64,000 nt of DNA from an uncultured Pelagibacteraceae bacterium (lineage in GTDB: Bacteria > Pseudomonadota > Alphaproteobacteria > Pelagibacterales > Pelagibacteraceae): positions 1 to 64,000 of the forward strand of contig CACHRI010000001.1 of the NCBI GenBank assembly GCA_902582155.1, read 5' to 3'. Positions 7,734 through 16,756 of the stretch are shown here, one piece after another (position 1 is the first letter of the stretch; each line of letters opens with the position of its first letter). The notes under the pieces are model-generated. The model was not told the origin of the DNA. It ran no database searches and worked only from the letters and a program-made list of their open reading frames with translations. The translations under genes and the position numbers were made by a program.

Positions 7734-8951
7734 ATGAAAATTAAGAACTGTCGAAGTTGCAATAAAGCTAAACTTAAAAAATTATTTTCTCTTGGGAGTA
7801 TGTGTTTTACTGGAAAATTTCCCAATGAAAGACAGGTGATACCAAAAAAACCCATTAATTTAGTAATATGTAAAAGTTGTGAATTAGTTCAGTTAGGACA
7901 TAACTTTGATCTTAAATATTTATATGGACCTGACTATGGATATAGAACTGGAATAAATAAAACAATGCTGGATCATGTAAGATCAGTTGTTAGATATTTA
8001 TCAAAAAAAGCTCATCTTAAAAAAAAAGAACTGGTTTTAGACATAGCTAGTAACGATGGATCTTTATTAAAAAACTATAAAAAAGATATAGTAACATTTG
8101 GAATAGATCCAATTTTAGAAAAATATAAAAATGAATATATTGACATTAATTATAAAATTGCAGATTTTTTTTCAGCTAAAAAAATCAAAAGAATAGTTAA
8201 AAAGAAATTTAAAATTATTACTGCATTATCTGTTTTCTATGATGCCTCAAATCCAAATAACTTTTTAAAAGATGTAAAAAAATTGTTATCCAAAGAAGGT
8301 GTATTTTTACTTGAATTCGCTGATTTAGCATCAATAATTAAATTTAAAATGTTTGATACTATATGCCATGAGCACTTAGAATATTATAGCAGTCAAGTTA
8401 TAATAAACCTGTGTAAAAAAAATGGTTTAAGAGTATTTGATATTAAGAAGAACGACATTAATGGAGCTAGTAAACAGTATTACGTGTGTCATGAAAGTTC
8501 ACAACATAAAAATAATACAAAAATAATTAGAAAGGAACTTGCCGATGAAAAAAAACTTAAGCTCTCTGACGAAAATACTTATAAAAAATTTATTAGAGAA
8601 ATAAACCAGTCCAAAAAAAAACTTGTCAAATATTTAAAAAAAGTGAATAAAGGAGGAAAAAAAGTTCATTGTTATGGCGCATCAACAAAAGGAAATGTAT
8701 TATTACAATACTACAATATAAATAATAAGATAATAGATTACGCTGCAGAAAGAAATAAAAACAAATACAACCTTTATACACCAGGTACAAAAATTAAAAT
8801 TATATCAGAGGTTCTCTCAAGATTTTACAGTCCAGATTATTATCTAGTTTTACCGTGGCATTTTAAAAAAGAGATTTTATCAAGAGAAAAATTAACTAGA
8901 AAAAAGGGAACAAAGTTTATATTTCCATTACCTAAACTTGAGATACTTTAA
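7734..8951 (+). CDS. SAM-dependent sugar C-methyltransferase with intact zinc site
   Basis: Second member of the nucleotide-sugar C-methyltransferase family in the window. From the ATG at 7734 (a GTG lies two codons earlier at 7728) it has 405 residues. The zinc-binding domain is complete: Cys6 and Cys9, then Cys46 and Cys49 in ICKSCELVQL. The SAM motif DIASNDGS is at 103-110, the catalytic region reads ICHEHLEYYS, with Glu and His kept but the usual Tyr replaced by Cys, and the HGGS segment seen in the paralogue is NGAS here. The C-terminal domain has the GASTKGN stretch. It lies in the glycan island with gmd, so a GDP-linked 4-keto-6-deoxy-mannose derivative is a possible substrate, but this is inference. 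Its stop interlocks with the stop of the opposing gene. Confidence 0.72.
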   Translation: MKIKNCRSCNKAKLKKLFSLGSMCFTGKFPNERQVIPKKPINLVICKSCELVQLGHNFDLKYLYGPDYGYRTGINKTMLDHVRSVVRYLSKKAHLKKKELVLDIASNDGSLLKNYKKDIVTFGIDPILEKYKNEYIDINYKIADFFSAKKIKRIVKKKFKIITALSVFYDASNPNNFLKDVKKLLSKEGVFLLEFADLASIIKFKMFDTICHEHLEYYSSQVIINLCKKNGLRVFDIKKNDINGASKQYYVCHESSQHKNNTKIIRKELADEKKLKLSDENTYKKFIREINQSKKKLVKYLKKVNKGGKKVHCYGASTKGNVLLQYYNINNKIIDYAAERNKNKYNLYTPGTKIKIISEVLSRFYSPDYYLVLPWHFKKEILSREKLTRKKGTKFIFPLPKLEIL

Positions 8952-9820
8952 CAAGTGTTTAGTTCTTTAACTAACTCCTCAAAATGGCTTTGAAAATAGA
9001 AATCATAAGCTTTTAAACCATTAGGATAAACTAGGGGAAAACTTGGAGCAGACTCAAGCAATCTTGGAACCTTTAATGCTTCTGCAAGTGCATATCCAAA
9101 AGAAAGATTACCAATAAAAAACTTTGAATTTTTAATAATTTCCGCGAGCTCTAAAAAATCTTTACTGTCATAAAACTCAAGTTTATTTATCGAACTCTTT
9201 AAACTTTGGAATTCTTTTTCAAGACCAATAAATATTATATTTTTATAAGAATTTAAAAATGAATAATCTATATTTTTATTTTGTCTGCGCAAGCTACGCA
9301 TAATAACTATATAGTCTTTAAATTTTTCATGATTATTTACATCTAAATATTTTTCAGATAAATTAGCAAATACTCCTGTCAAATGAAAATACCACCTAAC
9401 AGAGTCTATATTAAAATTTATTGGTAATTCTCGAAAAAAATTTAAATCAATGTCTATACTTTGATTTTTATAAATTTCAACCGACTCTAAAAATGATTGT
9501 TTTTTTAACAACGGGATCATTTTATTTATGGAATTCTCAGATAAATAAACTTCTCCAAATGGATGATCTCGCGATACGACATGTGCGGGTATCTTTTTAT
9601 TGGCCTGTAAATATAAATGGCAATTTTTGTTTTTAGACAAATGTTTTATAACAGGAAGAGAATTAATAATATCTCCTAAATGACCATAATGTAGAAAGGA
9701 AATAGTTTTTTTTGTAGAAATAATTTCTCTAATTTGATTAATTCTAGGAACTATAAATTCTTTATACTTCTCTTTCTTATTAATTTTTTTACTTAGAAAA
9801 TTTTGAAAAAAACTTTTCAC
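8948..9820 (-). CDS. glycosyltransferase family 9-like protein
   Basis: A 290-residue protein whose segment SFLHYGHLGDIINSLPVIKHL near residues 39-59 matches the N-terminal nucleotide-loop region of GT9 (heptosyltransferase-like) enzymes, and the region NSKFFIGNLSFGYALAEALKVPRL near 235-258 corresponds to the family's C-terminal donor-binding site (normally D-T/S-G/A-x-x-H-x-A). The acidic and His residues of that site are not clearly kept, so it may be a divergent or inactive member. It is followed by gmd in the opposite transcriptional order (gmd is upstream by 10 bases), giving a two-gene minus-strand unit. Acceptor and donor are unknown. Confidence 0.5.
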   Translation of the reverse strand: MKSFFQNFLSKKINKKEKYKEFIVPRINQIREIISTKKTISFLHYGHLGDIINSLPVIKHLSKNKNCHLYLQANKKIPAHVVSRDHPFGEVYLSENSINKMIPLLKKQSFLESVEIYKNQSIDIDLNFFRELPINFNIDSVRWYFHLTGVFANLSEKYLDVNNHEKFKDYIVIMRSLRRQNKNIDYSFLNSYKNIIFIGLEKEFQSLKSSINKLEFYDSKDFLELAEIIKNSKFFIGNLSFGYALAEALKVPRLLESAPSFPLVYPNGLKAYDFYFQSHFEELVKELNTC

Positions 9821-9830
9821 AATTAAATTA

Positions 9831-10814
9831 TTAATAACCTTCTTTCTCTACGAATTCTAAATCAGCTTTAACCATGTCTTGAACAAGTTTTTTAAAATCA
9901 TATTTTGGTTTCCATTTCAATTCTTTTTTTGCTTTTCTACAATCTCCTAATAAACTTCTAACCTCAGAAGGCCTATATAGATTTTTTTCTATTTTTATGA
10001 ATTTTTTGTAGTCTAAATCAACTAATTCAAATGCTAACTTAGCAAAATCCCTAACTGAATACTGTTTTCCTGTACTAATCACGTAATCATTTGGTTTTTT
10101 CTTATTTAACATCAACCACATTGCTTCAACATAATCTTCGGCATGACCCCAGTCCCTCTTTGCATCCATATTTCCAAGCCTTAAATCATTTTGAAGGCCA
10201 AATTTTATTCTCGCGACAGCATGTGTAATTTTTCTTGTTACAAATTCAAACCCTCTTCGTGGTGACTCATGGTTGAATAAAATTCCACTACAACAAAACA
10301 TATTATATGCCTCTCTATAGTTTCTGGTTAAGTCATAACCTGCAACTTTTGAAATGCCGTAAACAGACCTAGGATAAAACGGTGTTTTTTCAGATTGAGG
10401 AACTTGTCTAACTTTACCAAACATTTCAGATGATCCAGCAAAATAAAATTTTGTTTTTGGAGAAAATTCTTTTAATGCTGATAAAATATAGTGAGTTCCA
10501 TTTATATTCGTATTTAATGTTGAAAACTCATCTTTGAATGAGTAATCAACATAACTTTGTGCACCCAGATGGTAAACTTCATGAGGCTTAATTTTTTGTA
10601 TAAGCTTAACTAAGCTTGCATAACTTTCTAATGACGCGGGATGTAATGTTATTCTAGTTAATAAATGCCTAAGCCGCCAAAGTCTATGATTTCCATCCTC
10701 GAGAGCGACTCTTCTCACAAGTCCATGTACTTTGTAATTCTTTTTTAATAAAAACTCAGTCAAATAGGATCCATCTTGACCAGTAATGCCAGTGATTAAA
10801 GCTTTTTTATACAT
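9831..10814 (-). CDS. gmd: GDP-mannose 4,6-dehydratase
   Basis: Converts GDP-mannose to GDP-4-keto-6-deoxy-mannose, the entry to GDP-fucose, GDP-rhamnose, perosamine and related sugars. The protein is 327 residues. The NADP motif ITGITGQDGSYL is at 7-18, the R-loop region VRRVALEDGNHRLWRL near 33-49, AGSSEMFGK near 124, the YxxxK pair in SVYGISKVAGYD, and NHESPRRGFEFVTRKI near 185-200, all strong markers of GMD rather than of RmlB. No fucose synthase (fcl) or perosamine transaminase is adjacent, so the final sugar is open; the C-methyltransferase at 7734 is the nearest candidate to use its product. Confidence 0.92.
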   Translation of the reverse strand: MYKKALITGITGQDGSYLTEFLLKKNYKVHGLVRRVALEDGNHRLWRLRHLLTRITLHPASLESYASLVKLIQKIKPHEVYHLGAQSYVDYSFKDEFSTLNTNINGTHYILSALKEFSPKTKFYFAGSSEMFGKVRQVPQSEKTPFYPRSVYGISKVAGYDLTRNYREAYNMFCCSGILFNHESPRRGFEFVTRKITHAVARIKFGLQNDLRLGNMDAKRDWGHAEDYVEAMWLMLNKKKPNDYVISTGKQYSVRDFAKLAFELVDLDYKKFIKIEKNLYRPSEVRSLLGDCRKAKKELKWKPKYDFKKLVQDMVKADLEFVEKEGY

Positions 10815-10860
10815 TATATTTTTGTAATTTAATGTTATTAATAAAAAAATATATTTAAAA

Positions 10861-11967
10861 TTGATTTACACTATTAAAAAAAAATTACAATTGCTATTTA
10901 AAAAGTTCTCATATGGACTATTTAAATTGATTTATGGTCAAATTAGTGAATTTGAACCTGTAAATAATAATTCTTTCAGTGACATCAAGCGCTCAAAAAT
11001 AGACGAAAATTTTATTTATAATGTATATTTTATTAAAAATTCTCGTATTTATACAGATACAATAAACGATACTGCTATAATTCAAAATAATAAAATAATT
11101 AAAGAACCGTCTTTTCAAATTAGAAATACAAAATTTAATGATGTAAAAGAAAATATAGTTTTTTCAAAAGGGACTCCAAGAATAAAAAAAAAACTCATTG
11201 GAAATATTTTATCTTTACTTACTGGAGGTGGAGGAAATTATAATTATTGGCACTGGCTTTTTGATGTTTTACCTCGATTAAAAATAGTAGAAAATGTTTT
11301 AAATCTTGAAAGCATTCAATATTTTCTTTTTCCAAATATCAAAAAAAAATTTCAGTATGAAAGTTTAAATTTATTAAATATTCCCAAAAATAAAAGATTA
11401 AGCAGTATAAAACACAGACATCTTAGTGGCGATCAAATTATTGTTACAGAACATCCGTACGTAATTAAAAATGATGCATCAAATGAAATCCAAAATTTAC
11501 CGCTATGGATAATTAATTGGTTAAAGAGTGAATTAACAAAGAATTTAGATTTAAAAGATAATAATTTACCAAAAAAAATATATATAGATCGAAGCGATGC
11601 TAGTCCAAATATAAAAAACCTTAGGAAGATATTAAATGAGGAAGAGATAATTAAACAATGTAGATCAAGGGATTTCGAACTGGTTCAATTAAGCGAACTA
11701 AGTTTTATCAATCAAATAAAACTATTTTATAATGCGAGAAAAATTATTGGCCTTCATGGAGCAGGATTTGCGAATGTTATTTTTAGCAAACCAGAACTTG
11801 AAATGCTTGAGCTAAAACCATCTGGAGCAGGAAAAATGTGTGAAAACTTGGCAAAAAAATGTAATGTAAATTATGACTGTATTTCGGTTACGCCTGAAAA
11901 ATATAATAACAATAATCAGATGGGTCATATATTTATAGATCCTAAAGAACTTGAAAAGAAAATTTAG
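10861..11967 (+). CDS. GT61-family glycosyltransferase (DUF563)
   Basis: Putative glycan-building transferase of 368 residues. The family markers are NYNYWHWLFDVLPRL near residues 126-140 and RKIIGLHGAGFANVIF near 298-313, matching the conserved HW-D and HGAG blocks of DUF563/GT61 proteins, with YIDRSDASPN near 240 in the usual place. The frame opens with TTG at 10861; there is no in-frame ATG until the extreme C-terminal part and an in-frame stop lies just upstream, so TTG is the probable start. It is divergent from gmd (46-base gap) and is followed after 3 bases by an acyltransferase gene. Sugar donor unknown; xylosyl and other residues are known in the family. Confidence 0.65.
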   Translation: MIYTIKKKLQLLFKKFSYGLFKLIYGQISEFEPVNNNSFSDIKRSKIDENFIYNVYFIKNSRIYTDTINDTAIIQNNKIIKEPSFQIRNTKFNDVKENIVFSKGTPRIKKKLIGNILSLLTGGGGNYNYWHWLFDVLPRLKIVENVLNLESIQYFLFPNIKKKFQYESLNLLNIPKNKRLSSIKHRHLSGDQIIVTEHPYVIKNDASNEIQNLPLWIINWLKSELTKNLDLKDNNLPKKIYIDRSDASPNIKNLRKILNEEEIIKQCRSRDFELVQLSELSFINQIKLFYNARKIIGLHGAGFANVIFSKPELEMLELKPSGAGKMCENLAKKCNVNYDCISVTPEKYNNNNQMGHIFIDPKELEKKI

Positions 11968-11970
11968 ATT

Positions 11971-13020
11971 ATGAAAAGATATTTTAGTATAGAGGCCTTG
12001 AGATTTTTAACTTCGTTAAGCGTTTTAATGTATCACTACAGGCATTTTTTTTCTCCTTTGAACTTGCTTTCAAATAATGAATATGAGTCAGTTAAAAATA
12101 ATTTACCTTTTTTTAAATATCTTGATTGGTTGTATACCTATGGTTTTTTTGGAGTACATATTTTTTATACTATTTCTGGTTTTGTATTTGCCCACGTTTA
12201 TTTATATAGTAGAAAAAATTCTTCACTTAAAGAGTTTGCGGTTAATAGAATAGCCAGATTATACCCTCTTCATTTTGCCACGCTTATTTTTGTTTCTTTT
12301 TTTCAAATTTTATTTTTAGTTAATCATGGAAATTTTCAATTTAATTTAATAAATGACTTCTATCATTTTTTTCTTCAAATATTTTTTATTTCTTCGTGGG
12401 GATTTGAAAATGGACATTCTTTTAATGCTCCAATTTGGAGCGTTTCAGTGGAAGTCGCAATTTATGTATTTTTTTTCTATTTAATAAATATATTTAAAAA
12501 ATATGATATTAAAATTTGTATTTTATTATCCGTAATTTTGATAGTGATAGACAAGTTAAAAATTTTTGATACATTGTTTTTAGAATGCGCACGACTATTC
12601 TTTTCTGGAGTACTAGTTTTTTATATTATTAATTATTATAAAAAATTTCATGTTCTTACTATACTAAGTCTTTTTTTGATAATACTTTCATTTACAGGTA
12701 ATTTTAAAACTTTTGTTTTTTGCCCAGCTATTGTTTTATTCTTTTTGAGTTTTGAAAATTTAATTAAGAGTCACAAAGTACAAAGATTGTTTAGTTTGAT
12801 GGGAAATTTGACCTACGCACTGTACTTACTTCATGTGCCTTTGCAATTGACTTTAATATTCATCTTTGAAGAATTAAGTATTAATATAAGCTATTATAGC
12901 AATTATTTATTTTTTATCGCTTATTTTGCTATTCTATTTATTTTGGCCCACATTACTTTTACATTATATGAAAAACCCATGAATAAATTATTAAGAAAAA
13001 GATTATTGAATGAAAAATAA
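11971..13020 (+). CDS. acyltransferase 3 family membrane protein (OafA/WecH-like)
   Basis: Integral membrane O-acyltransferase of 349 residues that would acetylate or otherwise acylate a surface sugar. The N-terminal YFSIEALRFLTSLSVLMYHY with the conserved R and H pair, GVHIFYTISGFVFAHVYLYS near 60-80, and the NAPIWSVSVEVAIYV segment near 150 are the hallmark blocks of the family. About ten hydrophobic segments follow one another to the C-terminus. It lies 3 bases after the GT61 gene and just before the tRNA, within the glycan island. The acyl group and target sugar cannot be read from sequence. Confidence 0.85.
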   Translation: MKRYFSIEALRFLTSLSVLMYHYRHFFSPLNLLSNNEYESVKNNLPFFKYLDWLYTYGFFGVHIFYTISGFVFAHVYLYSRKNSSLKEFAVNRIARLYPLHFATLIFVSFFQILFLVNHGNFQFNLINDFYHFFLQIFFISSWGFENGHSFNAPIWSVSVEVAIYVFFFYLINIFKKYDIKICILLSVILIVIDKLKIFDTLFLECARLFFSGVLVFYIINYYKKFHVLTILSLFLIILSFTGNFKTFVFCPAIVLFFLSFENLIKSHKVQRLFSLMGNLTYALYLLHVPLQLTLIFIFEELSINISYYSNYLFFIAYFAILFILAHITFTLYEKPMNKLLRKRLLNEK

Positions 13021-13043
13021 AAATATTATAAATCAATTACAAT

Positions 13044-13120
13044 GGCGAGGTAGCTCAGTTGGTTAGAGCACAGGACTCATAAGCCTGGGGTCGGCGGTTC
13101 GACTCCGCCCCTCGCTACCA
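13044..13120 (+). tRNA. tRNA with CAT anticodon, probably elongator tRNA-Met
   Basis: A full 77-base cloverleaf can be folded: acceptor GGCGAGG with CCTCGCT (one terminal G-U pair), D arm GCTC/GAGC, anticodon loop CTCATAA, five-base variable loop GGGTC, T arm GGCGG TTCGACT CCGCC, discriminator A and encoded CCA. The paired first position and lack of three G-C pairs in the anticodon stem argue against initiator tRNA. A CAT-anticodon tRNA-Ile2 cannot be excluded from sequence alone. It sits between glycan genes, only 10 bases before a glycosyltransferase ATG. Confidence 0.95.
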
Positions 13121-13130
13121 TCAAAATGTT

Positions 13131-13994
13131 ATGAAATTTTCTATATTAATAGTTACATTTAAAAGTGAACACCTTTTGGGTAAATTATTAAAAAAAATAC
13201 CAAAAAAGCATCAAATAATTATTGTTGAAAATTCTGGATGCACAAGAACAAAAAAAAATATAGAAAAAAATTTTAAAAATACCAAAGTATTAACCCCTCC
13301 AAAAAATTTAGGTTATGCATCTGCGTTTAACTTGGGTTTAAAAAAATGTAAGCACAAATTAGTACTAACATTAACTCCAGATATTAACATGTCAAAAATA
13401 TTAATTAATCAACTAGAAAAAATTGTAAAAACTTTTAAGAATTTTACAATTTTAGCTCCAGAATATAAAAATCAGAAAATCCACAAAAATTATTTTCCAA
13501 TTAACAATAGCGAAAAAATAAAACTTAAAGGATTCATTCTCGAACAAGTTAAAGAGTTAGACTGGTGTTTTTGCATAATTAATACATTAAAAACAAAAAG
13601 AACAAATTTGTTAGATGAAAAGTTTTTTTTGTACTTCGAAACTACTGATTATAGTAAAAGATTAATTAAGAATAATCATAAATTTTACGTTGTAAAAAAT
13701 TTATTCTTTAATCATCTAGGTACAGGCTCAACAAAAAAAAAATATAATTTTGAAATACAAGTCAATAGAAATTGGCACTATAACTGGTCAAAATTTTATT
13801 ATTTTAAAAAAAACTTTAATTATCTTTATGCAATCAAAAAGTTATTACCAAATTTATATCAAGGATTAGTAGGCATAATTATTTCTATCCTTAAAATAAA
13901 TTATTCTCACATACAATTGCATATGGCTTCAATAAAGGGCGCCTTGAGCGGAATTTTTTTATTGAAATCTTATTTTAGACCAAATATTCAATAG
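13131..13994 (+). CDS. family 2 glycosyltransferase (rhamnosyltransferase-like)
   Basis: A 287-residue GT-A type transferase. The N-terminal strand FSILIVTFKSEHLLGKLLKK, the segment ILTPPKNLGYASAFNLGL and the metal-binding region LTLTPDINM (in place of a classic DxD) resemble the RfbF/WbbL group of rhamnosyltransferases. The block RNWHYNWSKFYYFKK and C-terminal end YFRPNIQ are closely shared with the GT2 protein at 16757-17599, so the two are paralogues. It starts 10 bases after the tRNA and is probably on the same transcript, and is followed by a DUF4422 gene. Likely works on a surface polysaccharide at the inner-membrane face; substrates unknown. Confidence 0.75.
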   Translation: MKFSILIVTFKSEHLLGKLLKKIPKKHQIIIVENSGCTRTKKNIEKNFKNTKVLTPPKNLGYASAFNLGLKKCKHKLVLTLTPDINMSKILINQLEKIVKTFKNFTILAPEYKNQKIHKNYFPINNSEKIKLKGFILEQVKELDWCFCIINTLKTKRTNLLDEKFFLYFETTDYSKRLIKNNHKFYVVKNLFFNHLGTGSTKKKYNFEIQVNRNWHYNWSKFYYFKKNFNYLYAIKKLLPNLYQGLVGIIISILKINYSHIQLHMASIKGALSGIFLLKSYFRPNIQ

Positions 13995-14004
13995 AGTACT
14001 GACT

Positions 14005-14823
14005 ATGAACAACTTAAATATGTTTTGTTTAACAATTAATCCGAAGCATGAAAATTTAATAAAAAAGATAGGGTATACACCAGTAGGGTTAGGTAATAAA
14101 AAATTTTCTAATTATTGTTTAAGCGATAAAACTGGAGATAATATTTCATCAAAAAATGAGTTTTATGGAGAATACACTTTTCATTATTGGCTTTGGAAAA
14201 ATTATGTTAACAAATTAGATGATAATTGGATAGGGTTTTGTCAGTATAGAAAATTTTGGACAATTAGAGAGCAATTTGAGAACATAAGTTTGGAAAATCT
14301 TTCCGATAATCTATTAAAAAAAATTCCTGACGAATTTCAAGATTATGATGTCATACTAGGGAAGCCTTTTTTTGTAAATGAAAGAAAAACAATGAAGTTT
14401 ATTAAAAATGGATTTCCTCTCATTATGGCTAATCCCAAAATACTTTTTAAGAGAGATCTTCGAACGATTAACTTTCATTTTGACTTAATGCATGGCAGGG
14501 GCAATCTTCACAAAGCAATTGATGTCCTTGATGAAAAAAATAAGACGGATTTTAAAAATTTTGTAAATACTGAAGTATCTTTTAACCCGCATAACATGTT
14601 CATATGTAAATCTAAAAAAATACTTTTAAAGTATTATCAAGATATATTTCCATGGCTTAAATCTTGTGAAAAAATTTTTGGTTTTGATAATCTAGAGGGT
14701 TATGGCTTAAAGAGGATTTATGGTTTTCTTGCTGAAAGATATTTATCTTATTGGTTTAAAAAAAATACAAAATATTTAGAAATCCCAATACTTTTTTTTG
14801 ATATCAATAATCATTTAGAGTAA
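14005..14823 (+). CDS. DUF4422 glycosyltransferase-like protein
   Basis: A 272-residue protein with the conserved blocks of the DUF4422 group, which is found in capsule and exopolysaccharide clusters and thought to be glycosyltransferases: EFYGEYTFHYWLWKN near residues 52-66, WIGFCQYRKFW near 75-85, FNPHNMFICKSKKILLKYY near 193-211, and RIYGFLAERYLSYWF near 237-251. It has no signal peptide or membrane segment. It is 10 bases downstream of the GT2 gene and its last 9 bases overlap the end of rfbA on the other strand. Activity is inferred from family and context only. Confidence 0.65.
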   Translation: MNNLNMFCLTINPKHENLIKKIGYTPVGLGNKKFSNYCLSDKTGDNISSKNEFYGEYTFHYWLWKNYVNKLDDNWIGFCQYRKFWTIREQFENISLENLSDNLLKKIPDEFQDYDVILGKPFFVNERKTMKFIKNGFPLIMANPKILFKRDLRTINFHFDLMHGRGNLHKAIDVLDEKNKTDFKNFVNTEVSFNPHNMFICKSKKILLKYYQDIFPWLKSCEKIFGFDNLEGYGLKRIYGFLAERYLSYWFKKNTKYLEIPILFFDINNHLE

Positions 14824-15678
14824 GTTTTTTAGGTATTTAGCATATTCACAGTTACCGTAAAATTTTATACTTTCGTTAAGCACCACTTTATTAATCCATC
14901 CATTATTTAAAGCTATTTCCTCTAAGCACGCAATTTTAAAACCTTGTCTCTTTTCAATTGTGGAAACAAATGAAGTTGTGTCATAGTAATCATCTATAGA
15001 TCCAGCATCAAGCCACGCACCACCTCTCCCTAGAAATTCTGCTTTTAGCGCATTTTTTTTTCTATATTTGTTTAATAAGTCAACAATTTCTAATTCTTTT
15101 CTTTTTGATGGCTTTAATGTTTTACTAAGTTTTACAACTTGTTTATCAAAAAAATACAAACCGGTTACAGCGAGATTAGATTTTGTGATTAAAGGTTTTT
15201 CCTTTAAATTAATTATCTTTTTATTCTTTATGGTAGCAATCCCATATAGTTTTGGATTTTTTACAGGGTGCAAAAATACTTTTGCTCCTTTATTTAATTT
15301 TGTTGCATTTTTCAAAGTTTTTGTAAGACTTTGTGCATAAAAAAAATTGTCACCTAATATTAAGGCAACATTATTATTATTAATAAATTTTTCACCTATT
15401 ATAAAAGCCTCAGGAAGGCCATTAGGTTTTTGCTGTTCTTTATATTGTAATTTTACACCAAAATTTCTTCCATCTATTAATATTTTTTTAAATTGATTTA
15501 TTTGACCTTTATTTACTATTATTAAAATATCTTTAATTCCAGCCAACATGAGTACAGATAGCGAATAGTATATCAAGGGCTTATCATAAATTGGAAGAAG
15601 TTGTTTATTTACAGATTTTGTAATAGGACTCATTCTTGTGCCAAGACCCCCAGCTAGTATAATTCCTTTTTTAATCAT
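14815..15678 (-). CDS. rfbA: glucose-1-phosphate thymidylyltransferase
   Basis: Joins dTTP and glucose-1-phosphate to dTDP-glucose, the first committed step for dTDP-deoxysugars. The 287-residue protein begins KGIILAGGLGTRMSPIT with the nucleotide-binding loop at residues 4-20, followed by KQLLPIYDKPLIYYSLSVLM, ALILGDNFFYA near 103-113 with the metal-binding Asp, and GRGGAWLDAGSIDDYYDTT near 217-235. These are the standard RmlA blocks. Its ATG overlaps the rfbB stop (ATGA), forming an rfbB-rfbA unit on the minus strand. Partner epimerase rfbC lies at 4241-4768. Confidence 0.93.
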   Translation of the reverse strand: MIKKGIILAGGLGTRMSPITKSVNKQLLPIYDKPLIYYSLSVLMLAGIKDILIIVNKGQINQFKKILIDGRNFGVKLQYKEQQKPNGLPEAFIIGEKFINNNNVALILGDNFFYAQSLTKTLKNATKLNKGAKVFLHPVKNPKLYGIATIKNKKIINLKEKPLITKSNLAVTGLYFFDKQVVKLSKTLKPSKRKELEIVDLLNKYRKKNALKAEFLGRGGAWLDAGSIDDYYDTTSFVSTIEKRQGFKIACLEEIALNNGWINKVVLNESIKFYGNCEYAKYLKNLL

Positions 15679-16691
15679 ATCTTTAATCCTAACCTAGTAG
15701 AATAATGTTTTTTTGAAATAGATCTAATAAATTTTTTATTTTTCAAATACCAATCTACAGTATTGTTTAAACCTTTATTAATATTTGTTTTTGACTTCCA
15801 TTTCAACTCTTTAAAGATTTTTTTACTATTAAGTGCATACCTGAAATCGTGTCCAGGACGATCTTTTACAAATTTTATTTTAACTTTTTTCCCTAACTTA
15901 AAACCTTTTTTTTTAAATATTTTTAATATCATTTTAACCAAATCAATATTTTTTAAATTTAAATTAGAACCCACATTATAACTTTCTCCAATTTTGCCTT
16001 TTTTAAAAATCTTGTATAAAGCCTCGCAGTGATCTTCTACATAAATCCATTCTCTTGAATTTTGACCTTTTGCATATATCGGTAATGGTCTATTATTTAA
16101 AATATTTGTAATCATTTTCGGTATTAACTTTTCAGGAAATTGATAGGGTCCGTAATTATTACAACAATTAGAAATTACGGCAGGTAAATTGTATGTTCTT
16201 ACATATGATTTTATTAAATGATCGGCGCTAGCTTTTGAAGCCGAGTAAGGTGAACTTGGATTATAGGGATATTTTTCATTAGATCTATTAATTTTGATAT
16301 CTCCATAAACCTCATCAGTCGAAATATGAACTAGTTTAATTTTTTTATTTTTTTTTCTAAAATTTTTAATTACCTCTAATAAATTAAATACCCCCATAAT
16401 GTTTGAATGCATGAATTGGAAAGGCGAGTCTATAGATCTGTCCACGTGTGTTTCGGCAGCAATGTTAAAAAGACATTCAGGCTTATATTTCTCAATTATC
16501 TTTTTTAGTTGATTTTTATTATTGATATCAAGTTTAAAAAATTTGTAATTTTTATTTTGTGGTTTGTTGTAAGTATTTGATGAGTAAGCTAATTTATCAA
16601 TATTTATGACGAAGTGATTTTTTTTAATTAAATAATTAACTAAATTACTCCCAATAAACCCAGATCCACCTGTAACCAATATTTTTTTCAT
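15675..16691 (-). CDS. rfbB: dTDP-glucose 4,6-dehydratase
   Basis: Turns dTDP-glucose into dTDP-4-keto-6-deoxyglucose using a tightly bound NAD. The 338-residue protein has VTGGSGFIGSNLVNYL at residues 6-21, AAETHVDRSI near 80-89, ISTDEVYGD near 124-132 with the catalytic Thr-Asp-Glu triad, SPYSASKASADHLIKSY near 148-164 with the YxxxK pair, and CCNNYGPYQFPEKLIP near 178-193. These are diagnostic of RmlB. It is first in the rfbB-rfbA pair and divergent from a glycosyltransferase across 65 bases, which must contain both promoters. Confidence 0.94.
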   Translation of the reverse strand: MKKILVTGGSGFIGSNLVNYLIKKNHFVINIDKLAYSSNTYNKPQNKNYKFFKLDINNKNQLKKIIEKYKPECLFNIAAETHVDRSIDSPFQFMHSNIMGVFNLLEVIKNFRKKNKKIKLVHISTDEVYGDIKINRSNEKYPYNPSSPYSASKASADHLIKSYVRTYNLPAVISNCCNNYGPYQFPEKLIPKMITNILNNRPLPIYAKGQNSREWIYVEDHCEALYKIFKKGKIGESYNVGSNLNLKNIDLVKMILKIFKKKGFKLGKKVKIKFVKDRPGHDFRYALNSKKIFKELKWKSKTNINKGLNNTVDWYLKNKKFIRSISKKHYSTRLGLKI

Positions 16692-16756
16692 AATGAATAA
16701 AGAATATTTAGTGTAAATGTGTTAAAATAAAGAATTATTTTACAAAATCAAATATA

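Noticed and set aside
13044-13120. Integrase attachment site at the tRNA
   Set aside because: No integrase gene and no second copy of the tRNA 3' end was noticed in the window; only the position is suggestive.
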